From assembly GCA_013399305.1 (NCBI GenBank), contig VXAI01000009.1, positions 2,018,312 to 2,082,311 of the forward strand: 64,000 nt of DNA, read 5' to 3'. This stretch comes from Rostratula benghalensis. Lineage: Eukaryota > Chordata > Aves > Charadriiformes > Rostratulidae. The notes beneath the pieces were generated by a model that was not told the DNA's origin, made no database searches, and saw nothing but the letters and a program-made list of their open reading frames with translations. The position numbers and the translations under genes were made by a program. Shown in pieces: positions 26,488 through 41,400 of the stretch (its first letter is position 1; each line of letters opens with the position of its first letter).

Positions 26488-29400
26488 GTAAGTGCCGTGG
26501 GGAGGCGTTGGGAACCCCGTTGTCTAAGGGGGAGCGCAGGGCTGGCCCCCTCCCCCGGGGGCCTTCTCCGGCCGGGCCCGCTGGGGGTAGCCGGGGGGCG
26601 GCGGTGGGGGTCCAGGGTCGGGGTCTGCTGGCGTGGAAATAGCACTGCCTCCCTCTGAAATCAGTCTCTGTGTCCCTGTGTGTTTTGCCTTGATTTTTTC
26701 ATTGTTCTGTCACCCAAGTTTCGGAAGGGCAGTTCTTCACCGTTTTGGGGTTGGGTTTTTTTTTTGGGTGGGGGGGGAGAGGGGGGCTGTGGATGAGGCC
26801 AGAGATTCCTCTTCTCCCTCTATGCCCTTTCCTGCCCTGGTAGATTCCCCCCCTAAGGGGATGCTCCTACCCTGCAGGCACCTCGGCTGTGCTGTGGTCC
26901 TGACCAGGTTGACCAGCCTTGTCAAGAGGACCAGGTTCCATCTTTATTCCTGAGCCAGGCCCTGGATGAAGTAGCCCTGCCCTCTGTGCTCTCTTTAGGC
27001 CCCGGAGGTTCTCCCAGAGATGACAATGGGACGTTGACATTGCAGGCGCATGCTGCATAATAAACTCTGTATTGAACAGAAGTTCTGTTGTTGGGACAGG
27101 ATGCCATGGTTATGTTTCTTACTGAGGAAAATCTTATTTGTCCTGCAGCATCTGGCATTCCGTTCTCTTCTAACTGCATTATCTATCTTTCTTTAGCTTG
27201 CCTGCCTCACTTAAGCAACAAATCAGCTCATCTAGTTTAACTCATTTGGAGTGATTACCCCTATCAGTATCTTGAGAAAGACTGACTCTGAGCAAGGCAG
27301 GAGAGCAGCTTCTGGGTTGTTTAGGTTGCCTTGGCTATTGCTGGCTATTAAAGTGGCTACACCCGGTATATCACTAAAAACAATATCTGAAAACACACGG
27401 TTGGTATACCCTTTTGTCATCCATGCCATAGTCAAGTGTCAAGTGTAATGTTAAGTTCTAAGTGATTTTTGACTGTGTGTGATAGGGATTCAGTGTATTT
27501 TGTGTTCTGGTTTACGACCAGAAATGCAAAATGGAATTCTGGTATTTTTTTATTAGGCCAATTGTGGCCACTGTAGAGCTTTTGCTTTTATTTATACAGC
27601 CACTTCAGTAAGAATACTGTATGAAAAAAAGAAGGTGGAAATTGTTATCCTGTGAGTGTCTCCTGTCAAGGACTGAAGGACTTACTAGTAATGAAGTTAT
27701 AGTTTACATAGATTGCCCTTGGTATTTAGAAACAGACATTGAAGTGCACAGTTAAGTTGCCTTTATCTGAAGGTGCAGGTAGAACATAACAATGGAGGTC
27801 TGATCTTGTGTGAAACTTGTTTGTTTGGCTGTTAGTTTTCTCTCTAAGGCTACAGGTAGTCAGAGTTCATAAGGTAATTTGAAAGCCTTAAGAAATCCCT
27901 TAGCAGTCTTGTTTGTGCTGTTGGACAACTTACATCATCTCAGTTGGCCAAGTGCAGTCTTTTTTTTTTTTTTTTTTTTTTCCCTCCCCCGTCTTCATCC
28001 AGAACTGAGGAATTAAGCCAGAACAGTATTCTTCTCCTTTCTCTAACTTTTAAAAGTTTCTTATTTTCAGTCACTCTGGGGGTTTTAATTTTTTCACTGC
28101 TATGTAAATCCCTGAGGTTAAAATGCAGGTTGCCATCTGCATGATTTTAATTGTGATACAAAAAAATCTAATTAAAAGCAATACTGGCAGTCTCTTCATT
28201 AATTGGTTTGCTATGCTTTAATCTTCAAATCTATACCTATTTTGTCTTTGTAGCAGTAGTAAAAATAAACATCTTTTCATAAAGTGTATCCCTCATTCTG
28301 ATTTGTCACCTTCCTCTGCGGTTAAATGAGTAGGTCAAGCCTTTATCTGAAAGCATGGGTGATAACTTCTGGTTGGAGTAATGGGTGATAACGTCTGGTT
28401 AGAGTAATTGGTGTTGAAAATCTTGCCTTGCTAGAATTCAGATATTGCTTTGACAACTGTACTTTCAACTCTTCATAATCGTGTTGGTCAGCTACAGTTG
28501 TGTTAAGTTTAATGTGGCGGTGATGGCATGAAAAGAGGCCTGGAAATTATGCTGATGGCACATAAAACAGTAATTCTCAAACAGTTGTGTTATACCACAT
28601 GGAGCCTTTTCCGGACAGTTGTAAAACAGAGCACTGAGAATCCTCTTTGAGGAAGTAGTAGTGGGGGGTCTGTAGAAGGAACTTATTATAAGCGGTTTGC
28701 GTAAAATGAACTTGGGAGAATTGCTTTTCTAAATCTCCCTTAGGAAGATACTATTGAGTTCACTTGGAGTAACTCAGTTCCTGTTGGACTTTCTTATGAT
28801 CTCTCTAACGTAAACAATACGTGTTTTGAAAGGCGGTGTACTAGTGCTGTCTTGTGTATTTAGTATCTGTATAAACTTTAGCCGACTTGGCTAATGCTTT
28901 TGTCTGCTCATTTAGGGGAAATGAACTATCCCTTAGAACAGGTCTGCTTGAAACTTAATGCCCTGATGACACCTCGTATTCTTTTGTTGTAAAAGTATTT
29001 TTTTGTTTCCCTTGCTCTGTCAATTTATCTGCCTGTAAAGAACTCGCTGAAGAAAGGGTCCTTTTTCTCTAAAAGTGACTAGTGTTAAGGATGACACCAC
29101 CTGGGAATGTAAGGTTTGGTTGTTTCCCCTGTCTCTGCGAGCTTCCTAATTGATCCTTAAGCAAGGGCTTAGGTGCTAAATCCTCTTCTTGCATTGTGTT
29201 CTTGTTCAGTACTGTAACATTGCTTAGCCCTGGGTTTGGCTTCTGGTGTTTTCTAGACCCTTTGAATAAAAAAGGGGCTTTCTTGGTGTAGCATAGGAAA
29301 CTGTAAAGCAGCTAGATTAAGTTAACTTTTGTTTTGCAGGTTGTTCAGTGTGGATGTAGAGCATGTACCTAAGCATAAAATTATTGTACTTTATGTATTA

Positions 29401-32400
29401 GACTACGTATTTATTATGTATTTTATGTATTAGATTGGGGGGGGGGGGGGCAAGGTACAAAAGGACTGTATCCTACCCTCATTTTTTCAAGGATTTAAGG
29501 TACTTTCATTTTTCTTTTTATCCACATCAAGAATTTAAGTTACTTTCATTTCTGTTTTCATCCAAATAAGACTTTTCATCCACAACAGGTTTTGTAGCAT
29601 TTTATTTTTTGATTTTCTACTCCCTTCCTGGCTAGAAAATCATGCATTGGTGGCAATTTTCTTTTGGAAGCAGTGATCAAGAGATTGCCTAATTTGCGGG
29701 ATGATATTGTTTGTGAATCTAGTTCCCAGGAATGCAGCGATGAACCATTGTGTCACATGAATACATTTAAAGCCCTTCAACTTTCTGATTGTCTTTGACA
29801 CCTTTCATAAATGCTTCATTACCATTGCAGATTAAAAAGTTCCCTGTTGGCAGTCAGGTTACACAGCATAATTTAACATATGATTAAATGCTTCAAAACT
29901 GTTACAAACCTAACTCGGTATAAGTCAAACAAATAGTCCTTTACCGTTAGTTGTATGTGGTGAGTGAAGTTGTCACGTTTAGGTATCTCTTCATTTTCTC
30001 AGCCCAGATGAGCATTTTGTTTCTAAAGCTGTGAATAGCGCACGTGGCCAGGGTGTGCTGCCTTAGAGACTGTGTACTCACTAGTGACAAACTTGAACAG
30101 CTGCTATACTGAATCTTAGAATTTTGTGTTTTACCAATTTGATGAAAAAGTGGGGGGAAAAAAGCATTTCAGTAGAAATTTTGGTGACCTGTGAAAGACT
30201 ACAAAAACACTCTTTGGATAATCCATTCTTTGTGCTGAGATTACTCTGTTTGTCAATGTGTTCTGAGGGACCAGAGAAAAACAAACAGTACCCCAAGACA
30301 GTGTAACCACTAAGAACGTTTTTTACAAGCTGAAAAATGCGGTGTCATGACATAAGGCAGACATTGGTATGCCAGATTATATTTTTGTTTCTTAAATTAG
30401 ATGTTAAGCACATTAAAAACTCAGTAGGAGTTAGGAGATTCTGCCTCTGAGAAGTGATCTGCAAGGAATTGTTGGATGATAATGTGCCTTTGTGTGAGGC
30501 AGTGACCCCCCTAAACCTTGGGAAAAAACAAAACAAGAAGGGATGCCTGAATCACGTGTGTGAGTATGTTGCTGTGCAGTGTTTTTAATGATTTCCAACT
30601 TTGCTGTAAGGAAAAGCCATTACTATTTGTGCAATAGCTATTGCACTGTTATATTTTGCTAGCCTAGCAGAGTATGCTAGACTGTGTGATTTTGGTTTAT
30701 TTTAATATGCTAATATTAGTCTGGTTGCTACTCTATAAGCAGCAGAGTTGTCTGTGCATTGAGGTTAACAAGAAGACTAGAGTGAGAGCTGGCCGCTGTG
30801 ATTCTTAAGATAAGGATTAAGATAACTGGTGGAAAACAAGATGTGGCAGTTGATGCTTCTCTCCTCGTGCTGTTCCTTCAAAATTACCTTCAAAATCTGC
30901 TCACATATAACCTTTGTACTGTGTGTTGCAGATACTTAAAGCATTTTTGTACTTGAGTGGGGACCTCAAAATGTAATCCTGAAAAATTTTGCAGGGAAAA
31001 AATCTGTATCTTTGTATGGCAAAACACTTTTATACTGTAGAATGTGATATTTCTAGAAAAAATGCAGCATCAAAGAAAACAACGTCTCACTAAAAAGTAA
31101 GGCTTTGTGAGCACGACATTGAAACATTTTTTTGACAGTGTGATTGGAGAATATTTCAGAATTAGCCTTATCACTTGTGAATATGTTCTGAATGTCTGTT
31201 GATCATGATGATGAGATTGTTGTGGGACAAATTGCTGTAGAACAGGGAGGGTGGAAGGGTGAGGGGACTTGAATTTCCAGTTGAGGTTTAGATGAGATTC
31301 TGGTTTCACTACGTGCTGTTGAAGCCTTTGGTCAAGCTACTGCCAAACATTGCGGTGCTCAGATAATCTTCCAATTTTATTTTATTTTTTTGTGTGTGTG
31401 AACATTGTCTCATTATATTTTTTATGTGACTTTGGAATTATTTTGAGAGAGAGTTCAGGTTTTCTTGTGGAAGAAACATGCATATTCCTTGCATTTTTGC
31501 CATTTCTCATGCTTAATTTTTAAGAGATGAAGTCTTTAGTTTGAGGGGAGATTTGTTTGTCTGGGATTTTTTCGTTGGTTTTTTTTTTTTTTTTCCCCTT
31601 TCTATTCAGGAAAATGTTTCCAAGGAGGCTTTGCTCTGTAAAGTTCAGGGTATTAATTTTTTTTTAAAAGATTTTTCAATATATCATGGGAAACATTAAA
31701 CAAAAGAATAGTGTAAGACAATGTGAGTTAACCAGATCTTTAAATAGCTCTTGTTCCTTTGAACTACAGGATCTTTTTTTTTCTTAAACATACTTTTCAA
31801 ATTATTAGTACCTTTATAATTACTTTACATTTACTTATAGCAGTTGTCAATTTGGGGAAGCTGGGGGAATGAAGATAAAAATTAAGTGAAAAACTTCACA
31901 AACTTGCTGCCTGTAAGTGTACTTTGTCTTGATAACCTCAATCACTAGCAAGTTAACAATACACAGAAATATGGTAGAGGAATGATTTGTGTGGTCATGT
32001 ATGCCATAAGGAGTCCTACTGAAATTTCTTTTTCTGCTGGAAATAATATTTTAATTGTTGGGGCTTTTTTGTAATCTATCTTCAGTTTTTTAAGGATTTT
32101 TGTCATTGCAGGATCGGGGTTCTTCTCAAGGGAAGAATAAGGGAAATATAAGTAACTTTTTTCCTTTTTTTTTTTTGTTTTTAAATTTAAACTAAATAGA
32201 TTTTTTCTTTGATTTAGCTTAGAGCAATAAATGTAGATCTCCAGACTGATGCTGCTCTGCAAGTGGATATCTCTGATGCACTCAGTGAGAGGGACAAAGT
32301 GAAATTCACTGTCCATACAAAGGTAAAAGCATGGGCTTGTACACTGAATATGTTCTTAATTATATAGAAAAGAAAGTTTGCTTAAACTGTTTATTGGAAC

Positions 32401-35400
32401 AAGTGTAACACAATCCAAAGAAAATGAGAAAGTAGCGCTATCTCATGTTTAAGAGACTCTGTAGCTGCAGTGCTTAAAATCATGGCTAAAAAGTTACCAG
32501 GTTAAAAAACTGCTTCCAAAAAAAGTGACCTTCAGCTTTTTGTACTAGTGGCTGGTCATACCTTTCTCATGCTTATTATTTGGCCTATTTGCAGGTAAAA
32601 TCTTTCATATACCTCAATATTCTTCAGTATAGTTTTTTATTAGATTAGCTGTGGTTTCAAATTCTAAAAATATGTGTCATAATGGAATTATATTCAAGAA
32701 TCATTTTCCATTACTGTTTATTTATGGCTTTTCTTCTTTTTTTAGATTTGAATATTTATTGATTGCAGGATCACAGGATAGTTGAGGTTGAATAAAATTT
32801 CATAGTTCATTTAGTCCCTTCTCCCTCATTTCCATGTTAAATCAGGGTAAACCAGAACATGTTTCTTAGGACTTTGTGTGTTTGTGCTTTGAATACCTAC
32901 AAGGGTGGAGACTCCCCAACCTCTTTGGGCAACCCATTCCAATGGGTTGCCGTGCTAATTAAGACAGCAGTAATTATTGCAATATGAAATTTTTTTGTCC
33001 AGTCCTTACTTGGATGATTGGATTATTTTTCAGAGATATTTATATTGTTCCTTCAAATTGTTTTTTTCCATATAATGAAATATATGTTTTTGTATAATGT
33101 TTATCATTACATGAAAAACATGGTGGATTTGAGGAGGTTTTTTTGGTGTGTGGGTTTGTTTTGGGATTTTTTTGTTGGGTTTTGTTGTGGTTTTTTGTTT
33201 TGGTTTTTTTTTTTTAAATTAATAATTCTTCTTCCTTTTTGCCTTCTAGAGTTCCTTACCAAATTTCAAACAAAATGAATTTTCTGTTGTCCGGCAACAT
33301 GAAGAGTTTATTTGGCTTCATGATTCTTTTGTTGAGAATGAGGACTATGCTGGCTATATCGTAAGTGTTGTGGTTCTTTTGCTTTGTGTGCACTGTTTTC
33401 TGTGGACTGTATCAAAAATACTTGTGACTGCTTTTAAGTGCAGTGGAAACAGCAGATACTCACTCCTTCTGAAATCAGATCAGGCTCTGGTACTTTACAC
33501 AGTTATGCAGAATTAATGGTTGAAGCAAGCTTGGAGGAAAGTTACTGTAGTTGTCATACTTTCTTACCTTTCCCTCTTAAAGTAATTTAATTTGTATCCA
33601 AGTGTATTTTCAGTCCACCGTATTAAAAGTGCGGGAGATAGTTGAACTGTACAAACTGGCTGGTATTGTTTTTGCAAGCTAATGTTTAACTTAGTTACAA
33701 GTTTCATGTTGCCTGTGTTTTAGCTGGAGTGACAGAGTGCAGTTAACTGAGATCTGCTAATTATACTTTTCCAGTTTTCATCATGAAGGTCAGAATCATT
33801 TTACCATAAATGATTTGGAGGGAAAATAACTAATACAAATACCGTCTAGAACTTCAGAGAACCTTAACACTCAACAACTTGTATTTTGAAGTTTGCTTCA
33901 GGCCTCCAGGGAACAGAGGTCCCAAAACAGTCACATGGGTGTTACTGTTCACGCTTTAATTACAAATAGGAATATTTGACATCTTGGTGTGAAAGTTAGG
34001 TATTCATTTTGTGCTTGGGGGGCTGTCTCCTGATTCAGAACGTAAAGATCTATTTCTAATACTGAGTTATGGTGAATGTAATCTGTGATGTGTCATACCA
34101 TTCTTGAGCTAATTTTTTTTTAAGTCAAAAAAGCTTTTTGAAATGACTAGACCATCAGTGTGGTAATAACTAGTTTCAGACAGGTGACTGCGTAGGTGCT
34201 GTATTTTTCTTTTTTGTAATGCATTAATGTAATGGGCAAATATCAGTGAGCTAAAATTTAGGCGTAGTTTAGCTTTGTTCTGGGTCCCTTTACTGATAGC
34301 AATTCAGGATTAGTTTGACTGTGGTGTTTTCTCTTTCAGTTTTAAAAGACTATATTACAGGATTAACCTAGAGACTTGTTTACTGTGTAGTTTGTTATTT
34401 CAACTGCTGTATCTTTAATGTCAACAGATTTGCAAGAAAGAACTAGTGCCTGCAAAATATGGATTAATTTTTTTTTTTTTGGTTTAAAGTTTTGGGGAGT
34501 TATAAATGGATGGTGTGAAAACAATTGTGGAATTGCCTCTTTTTTCCCCCTTTTAATCAAGAAATAAACCTTATGAAATAAGCTGAAACCCCCCCTAATG
34601 ATAAAATAATGATTTTGAGTTTAAATTCGTTGTAATGGTAAAGATAGGTATTATTTGGTTTCTCTTGTAATTAAACTACTAAAGTCATTAGTTAATGCTT
34701 TAGTAATCCTCAAGGACACTTGGCCGAAATTGGTATAGTAATGCAGCTTGTCTGACTCATGAATGAGAGAATTTATCCACAAATGCTGTAATGAATGATG
34801 AAAGAGAGAGCCATATATTAAAAAGCTGCTGGCAATTTACAGTTCCTGTACTAAATGGATGTTGTTTGAGAAGACCAGCAATTTAAAAAAAAAATAATTA
34901 TTAAATTCCAGATTCCACCAGCACCACCCAGGCCTGACTTTGATGCCTCAAGGGAGAAATTGCAGAAACTTGGAGAAGGGGAGGGATCAATGACTAAAGA
35001 AGAATTCACCAAGATGAAACAAGAACTGGAAGCGTATGTAGACTTGATTTATTTATTTATTTTTAATCCCTCAACTTTTGATGTTGTTTGCTGTCCCATG
35101 ATTCTTCTTTGTGAGATACAGGCTTAAGAATCAGGTTGCTACATAACCAGGGTTATCTTAGTGATCATGATCAGAGCCATTAGGAAAATTGTAGAAATAA
35201 TTTCATGGAAGGTACTCTGAAACAGGAAAAAACCCCCAAACCCAGCTTGTTCTTGAGCATTCTTTTATAAGGAAAAAAACCCACAGAACACCTGCACAGG
35301 GAGGAGGTAGCCTCTATCTTTTTAGTTCTGGTGTTTCACATTTTATAATAATATAATTTTATAATAATGAAACTTCTAAGTTTTATACATGTAGTGATTC

Positions 35401-38400
35401 AACTAGGGATTTTTGCACGTGGTTGGTACTGTAAAGCTAGATGCCAACCTTCTGTTCCCCAGGAAATGTGGAGATTCCTAGAAAATACTTTTTTTTTTTT
35501 TTGACACTCCCTTTTTTATTTTTGCACAAGGGGAATATACTTCCTGAAAATAGTGTTTTCCCTTATTGCGAATTTAATGTGTATTAAAATAGCTGCTTTG
35601 AGGCTTTTTGTTCCTTATTGAGTTACCCAGTGAAGTTTCTCCTTGCTTCATCCACTTTCCTTATCATGCATTCGCTTCTTTGATCTTTTTCCTGTCATTG
35701 GTTTCAGTTTTCAAGTGTATATTTACGCTGCTTCTAGACTGCTGCTATCAAGAGCTCTGAATTGGCAAGAAAAGTGCATAGAACTCTCAGAACTGCTCTT
35801 TTCCCTGCAAACTCAAGCTACTGTGAGCAAATGTCTTAAAAAGCTCTGTATTAGTGTTACATACAATTTATAGCAGAGTAGATATACACTTCATATGCAG
35901 AAAACTGGAAATTTAGCAAAACACTATAGATTTTAAAGACTCTGTGGTTTTCCAGCGGCCCTGATCATGATTCTCTTGTGGTCTGGTTAGGGGTTGGATA
36001 ACACAGAAAACTTTGGGTTTCTTCTACTGCCACCTCCATCCTCTGCATCCTCCTTTTTTGTCTTCACTGAATGACTACTACTCTCACTGAGATCAAACAT
36101 CTCCCAACACTGGCCCTGCTGGTTTGCTGGTATGTAAATCTTAACCTCCTTGCACATAGTGGAAGCAAAAGTGTTGATTATCGTTTCGCTGTTTGACCTC
36201 AGAATGGGGAAAAGAGATCCTTCCTCATTTCTAGACCAGTTACTGATTGAATTTGCAAAGCAAAATGAATTCTAGCAAACTTGTATTGATAAGAATGCTT
36301 TGCTCTTGATTGAATCTCAAATGAGTAAGTGCTTTAAAGCTGAGTTGGCTGAACTGGGCAGCTATGCGATTGTCATGGTTAAGTGTGACTTTTTTTTGGT
36401 TGTACCTACCAAATGCAGCACTTTATGTCACTTTTAGAACCACTATGAAGCAAGACAGCCCCAAAAGGCTAGGTGCTTTAACATGGAATAAGAGCTAACA
36501 AAACTACATGAACATTTAAATAAGTAAGGAGGGTGCAAATAGGCAAGGGGATGGAGATGGGGAGGAAGGAATTTGCGCATTGGCTACACAGTGTCCAATG
36601 ACTGTAGTCTGTATTTCAATTTCTTGATTTTTGGGGAGTTGGGGAAAGGATAATTACATGAGGTTACATTTTCAGCAAACCAGTCTGTGTTAGCTAGCCT
36701 TAAAAATTAGAAAGCATTTGTTAAGTCTTCATTAAAAGTCTCCCCATAATATGGTAGGGCTTCAAATTTCCCCCTAGTATTAACATTGCACTATTTATTT
36801 GTCAATGTATCAAATATCAGAGTGACAACCTCTACTGTATCAGCTTATAGTTCTGTGTCCTTACTAGGGATCTCTTAAAGCATCTCACTAGGCTTGTCTC
36901 AAACTTAATTGCTTCAAGTGAAATTCTTATGCATGTCTTGTTTCTTGTTTTCAGTGAATATTTGGCAATATTCAAGAAGACAGTTGCAATGCATGAAGTG
37001 TTTTTGTGTCGTGTGGCAGCGCATCCTATTTTGAGAAAGGATTTAAATTTCCATGTATTCTTGGAATATAATCAGGATGTGAGTATTGAAAATGAATTTC
37101 TGGCAAGAGAAATCAAGAAGTACTTTTATAGTAGGATGGAAAATTGATTAAGAGGGCTTTACCTCCTGGAGCAAATTGCAGCAATTCCTTCATACCAGAC
37201 ATATTTGTACTGTAAAAGTTAGAAATTCATTTAGTCCATAGCAGTTCATTTTCCTGCCACCTGGGGAACCAAATACACTATGTGCTCTAGCCTCAGCATC
37301 AGAAACATTAATGAGAATCCAATATGTTTTGGATTAAAGAGATCAGCTTTTGTTGGTGATTTCCCATGATGTTATACTTGTCCACTCTTTGACTTAATTT
37401 TTTTGTTTGGTTGGTTGTTTTTTTGGTGGGGAAGGATGATGCATCAAAGATAGAATGCTAATTTTTAGTATTTGGAACCATGGTTTAAATTCTGTTGCTA
37501 AGAAAACTAGAGAGGATTTCTAATTAAGTGTTCTGATAACTAAAACTTAATAATGTAGGTGCAAACTCAGTTAATTTTTTTAGATACTGGACTCGTGTGG
37601 CTATACACATGTTATATACTGAGTTGCTATCCGATTGGGAAGTAATGGGGAAGGCTTTCTGAATTCATAATAGCTCAACAGTTCTTAGTTGCTTTTTAAA
37701 ATTAAATCAGCATTGAATGTTGAAAAAAATAATTACAAAGGTTGTTTCAATTGCTTACATGCTTAACTTCAAAATATATTACAGAAGATCCTCCTGTTGC
37801 TTGATGCACAAATGCTTACCTGTTCAGGAGCTCAGTTTACCTAAATTGGGCAAAGTTAGATGGACAGGAAGAGAATGAGGGGGCTGAAACCAACATGAAC
37901 CCCTCAGTGCAGGAGGGAGGAAATGCTTCTGTAATTTCTGAAAGTCAAAGATCTGCCATTCTACACTTAAAAGAGCAAATCCTGGTTATACTAGGTTAGC
38001 TCAGTAGCTATATGTACATAATAAATACTGTATTAGTGATAACTGAAATGCATACCTTGTCCCTTTGGTATTATCTGTAGGTGCTAGAACATTGCTGTTT
38101 TTTGTTTGTTTGGGGGTGGGGGGTTTTTTTTGTTTGTTTTTTGTTTTTTCTTCCTGAAATAGTATTTTAGGTGATAAAGAACAGTGTAGTAAATTCTGGG
38201 TGCATGGTGTCCTGTCGCCATTGATGCAGGGTATAAAACTAAGCAGAGAGCAGGAAAACTTGTTTAGGAGTAGCAAGTTGTGATATGTAGCTCTATTTTA
38301 TTTTTTTCTTAAAGGTTTTGTTGCCTATAGAAAAGGAACTAACTTGATAAATGAAATTGTTTTTCAGTTGAGTGTTCGTGGGAAAAATAAGAAAGAGAAA

Positions 38401-41400
38401 CTTGAAGACTTCTTTAAAAATATGGTTAAATCAGCAGATGGTGTCATTGTTTCAGGAGTAAAGGTGAATAGTGCTTACATTTCAAGATTTAAAATGTATT
38501 AATACTATTGTCCCTTTTTTAATGAAGCAGAGTTTTTCAGTGCTACAAAAAGGGGATTTTTTTGTAGCGGTCTAATATAAGAATAAGGCAAAGCATGGGA
38601 AGGAACCTGTGGCCCTGGATGCAAGATACCTGAGGACTGTTTAATTGCTTCTGTGAAAGAAGGCTTTCAGTATTCTTTCCCCTGTTTTATGAAATTAAGC
38701 ATTGTTTTAATCCATAGATAATAATCTGTCTCTTGCTCTGTCCTGTCCTGTTATTTTTTATAGAGGGAAGGTGCACTAGCTTTGACAACTGCTGCAGCTC
38801 AGAAATTACTAACACAGTGGGAATCTTACCAACCTTGTAAAATCATTCTACTGTTTCAGAGCTAAGAGCAGCAGTAGAGGTGATACTATTTTTCCCAGTA
38901 GATCACAGAATCACAGGATGGTATGGGGTTGGAAGGGACCTTTGGAGATCATCTAGTCCAACCCTCATGCCAAAGCAGAACATGTTCAGGTGGGTTTTGA
39001 ATGTCTCCGGAGATGGAGACTCCACCACCTCTCTGGACAGCTTGTTCCTGTGCTCTGCCACCCTCAAAGTGAGGAAGTTCCTCCTCATGTTTAGATGGAA
39101 CTTCTTATGTTCAAGTGTGTGCCCATTTCCTCTTGCCCTGTCACTGGGCACCACGGAAAAAAGACTGGCTCCTTCCTCTTGACACCCACCCTTTAAGTAT
39201 TTGTAGGTGTTGATTAAATCCCCCCTCAGTCTTCTCTTCTCCAGACTAAAAAGACCCAAGTTCCTCTGCCTTTCCTTATAAAAGAGATGTTATCAATCAT
39301 CTTGTAGCCCTCTGCTGTATCCTCTCCAGCAGTTCTGTCATGTAAGAATGTAACTGAGACCAAAATAAAAAATAAATAATTCAATTTCATTTTGACTTTT
39401 CCTAAAGTTGAAAGATTATTTTTATAACAAGCATAAATTCTGCAGAAGATGATCTTGATCACCTTTCTTTCTAGTGGTAACTTTCCATTTTCCAGCAAAT
39501 TAGAGGGCTAAAATTCCTAGTTTTAAGATCTTGAGCTTTGAAAATGCTGGAAAGGGGATATAACCATGGATTAATTATGACTTGGAGAAAAATACAATGT
39601 CCAAATAACCAGCAGTTTTCATAAGCATGTTGTTCAAACCCATGTTGTAGGCTATTCCAAAATAGCATTTGTGCTAACTTAGAGGTGGGTTTTAAATACA
39701 ATTTTAGATATTTAGGTTATATTTAATACAGAAAATATTAAAATTTACCTACATTTACCAACTTGAAAGAAATCTATCATCAAGATCAGCATTTCTGAGC
39801 TAGGAGTTCATAGTGTGTCTGCTGTGACCACAGCATGTGTGCAATTGCGTGTCTTTCTTCCCCTTCTTCCCTTTTTCTAGGTAGATGTCCTTTTATTAAC
39901 TACTTGACATTTATTAGATTTTTCTGTCACCAAAGTGGTAGTTAGTAGTGAAATTATTTGCTTCACTTTGAGTTTAGTTATCCAGACTTTAAGATGTTTG
40001 TTACAAGTTCTTGATCCTTAATAAATTCTTAAGAGAACTTCAGATCATGATAAATGAAGAAGAAATCAGTTTACATAAATGGTGATTTAGACAAGTAAAA
40101 TAGATTGTGTTTCATGTCACAGCAACAGCCATATATGAAAAGTTACCCTGCAACTGCTCTGTACAGAGTGAGTGAAATCCTGTTTTTTACATTGATTTTT
40201 TTTTTTTTTGTAGGATGTGGATGACTTCTTTGAACATGAAAGAACATTCCTTGTAGAATATCACAACCGAGTCAAAGATGCTTCTGCCAAATCTGATAAA
40301 ATGACAAGATCACATAAAAGTGAGTGCTTTTTCCAGGGTGAAAATAGTACTAGTTAAAGTATATGGAAGCAAGGTGTGGGGAACAGTAACTTTTAGTTTT
40401 CTTTTTGCATGTGAAAAGTGACATAATTTCTCCAAGTGTAGTCTTTAGATAGTCTTAAAGAAGTTTAACCTGACTTTCAAAGTTCAGCCTTTACTGTCAT
40501 AAACTGGATGGAGTAAGAACAGCCTGAAGTGACACTGAAGATAACTTGATTCTTCATGCTGTCCCTTTGAAAAGAAACATGCTTCATGTAATAATATTTT
40601 TAAGTCTGAGACTTTAAAGTGTAAAGCTGGATAATGCAGCAGTGTATGTAATCTTACTTCTGTTCAAGTTGCTCTGCATTGGATCATGCATTCATCAGAG
40701 TGCAGCTTTTTTGCACACTAGGCCTCACATTCCCTTGCTGAGCTGCAAACTCCTATTTGGGCTGTTGGTTCTAGTCTAGGAAGTCAGGTTTCCATTTTTC
40801 AGCCTTTTAGAATGGAGACTAGAGTGTGAATAATCACTAGTTTGATTTGCAGGACCCCTTTCCTTACTGAGATGAGATTTTTTTCACTTAGGTATTGATT
40901 TGTCTTTCCGAGCTGAGTGCTAGCTCATGTGATTTTTGGAAGCTCTAGATAGTCTTCTCAAGTGTGGTGCATTTATTTGAGAGAACAGAAAGCCTTTGCT
41001 TTATGACTACTGTGTTTGGTTTAGAATTGCTGTATTTTGAGAAGCTCAGAAAAAAAGTGGGCCTTTATTACCCTTGATTTTATGGTTTTGTGCCTAGATA
41101 AATCAAAATTGAAAGTAGATAGGTTTTATCTACTTTTTTGAAGTTTGTGTCTGATTCACAGATTCTGTCTTTCTTATCTACAGTAATAGAGCTCACACAA
41201 AACCAGGCCACAAATCTTTCATGAATCTTGATTGGTAAGGACTTTAAAGTGGATATTGAATGAGACATTAAACCAAGAATTCACTGAGCTCTTCAGATGT
41301 TTCTCTTGCCGTTGTATGAAGACAAAGTCTTTTGTACCTCTAGTATCTATGCTGAGAGATGGGGAGAGCCAGTTATGGCTTAATCAGGTACTAAGGGACC

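Larger units (their letters stand above)
25560..26640 (+). promoter_or_regulatory. SNX6: CpG-island promoter of SNX6
   Basis: The sequence changes abruptly from AT-rich to CpG-dense around 25,560 and back at about 26,640. It contains GC-box-like GGCCCGGCC and CCGCCC stretches and surrounds the first recognisable SNX6 exon. This is the expected architecture of a broadly expressed vertebrate gene. The probable transcription start falls in or near the sequence gap. Long open frames on both strands here are a by-product of high GC content. Confidence 0.85.
26488..32217 (+). other. SNX6: SNX6 intron 1
   Basis: 5.7 kb. Contains a T22 run at 27,960-27,981, a duplicated 26-mer at 28,355-28,406, a G14 run at 29,437-29,450, a duplicated 40-mer at 29,488-29,567, and further T runs. 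No gene is recognised inside it. It ends in a T-rich tract and GATTTAG. Confidence 0.85.

Noticed and set aside
25558..26658. Open frames of 200 or more codons around the SNX6 promoter, both strands
   Set aside because: GC-rich CpG island plus the N gap (translated as unknown residues) remove stop codons. Only 26,440-26,487 matches a real protein.
33018..33278. 86-codon frame rich in Phe/Gly
   Set aside because: Produced by the T/G-rich low-complexity tract in SNX6 intron 2.
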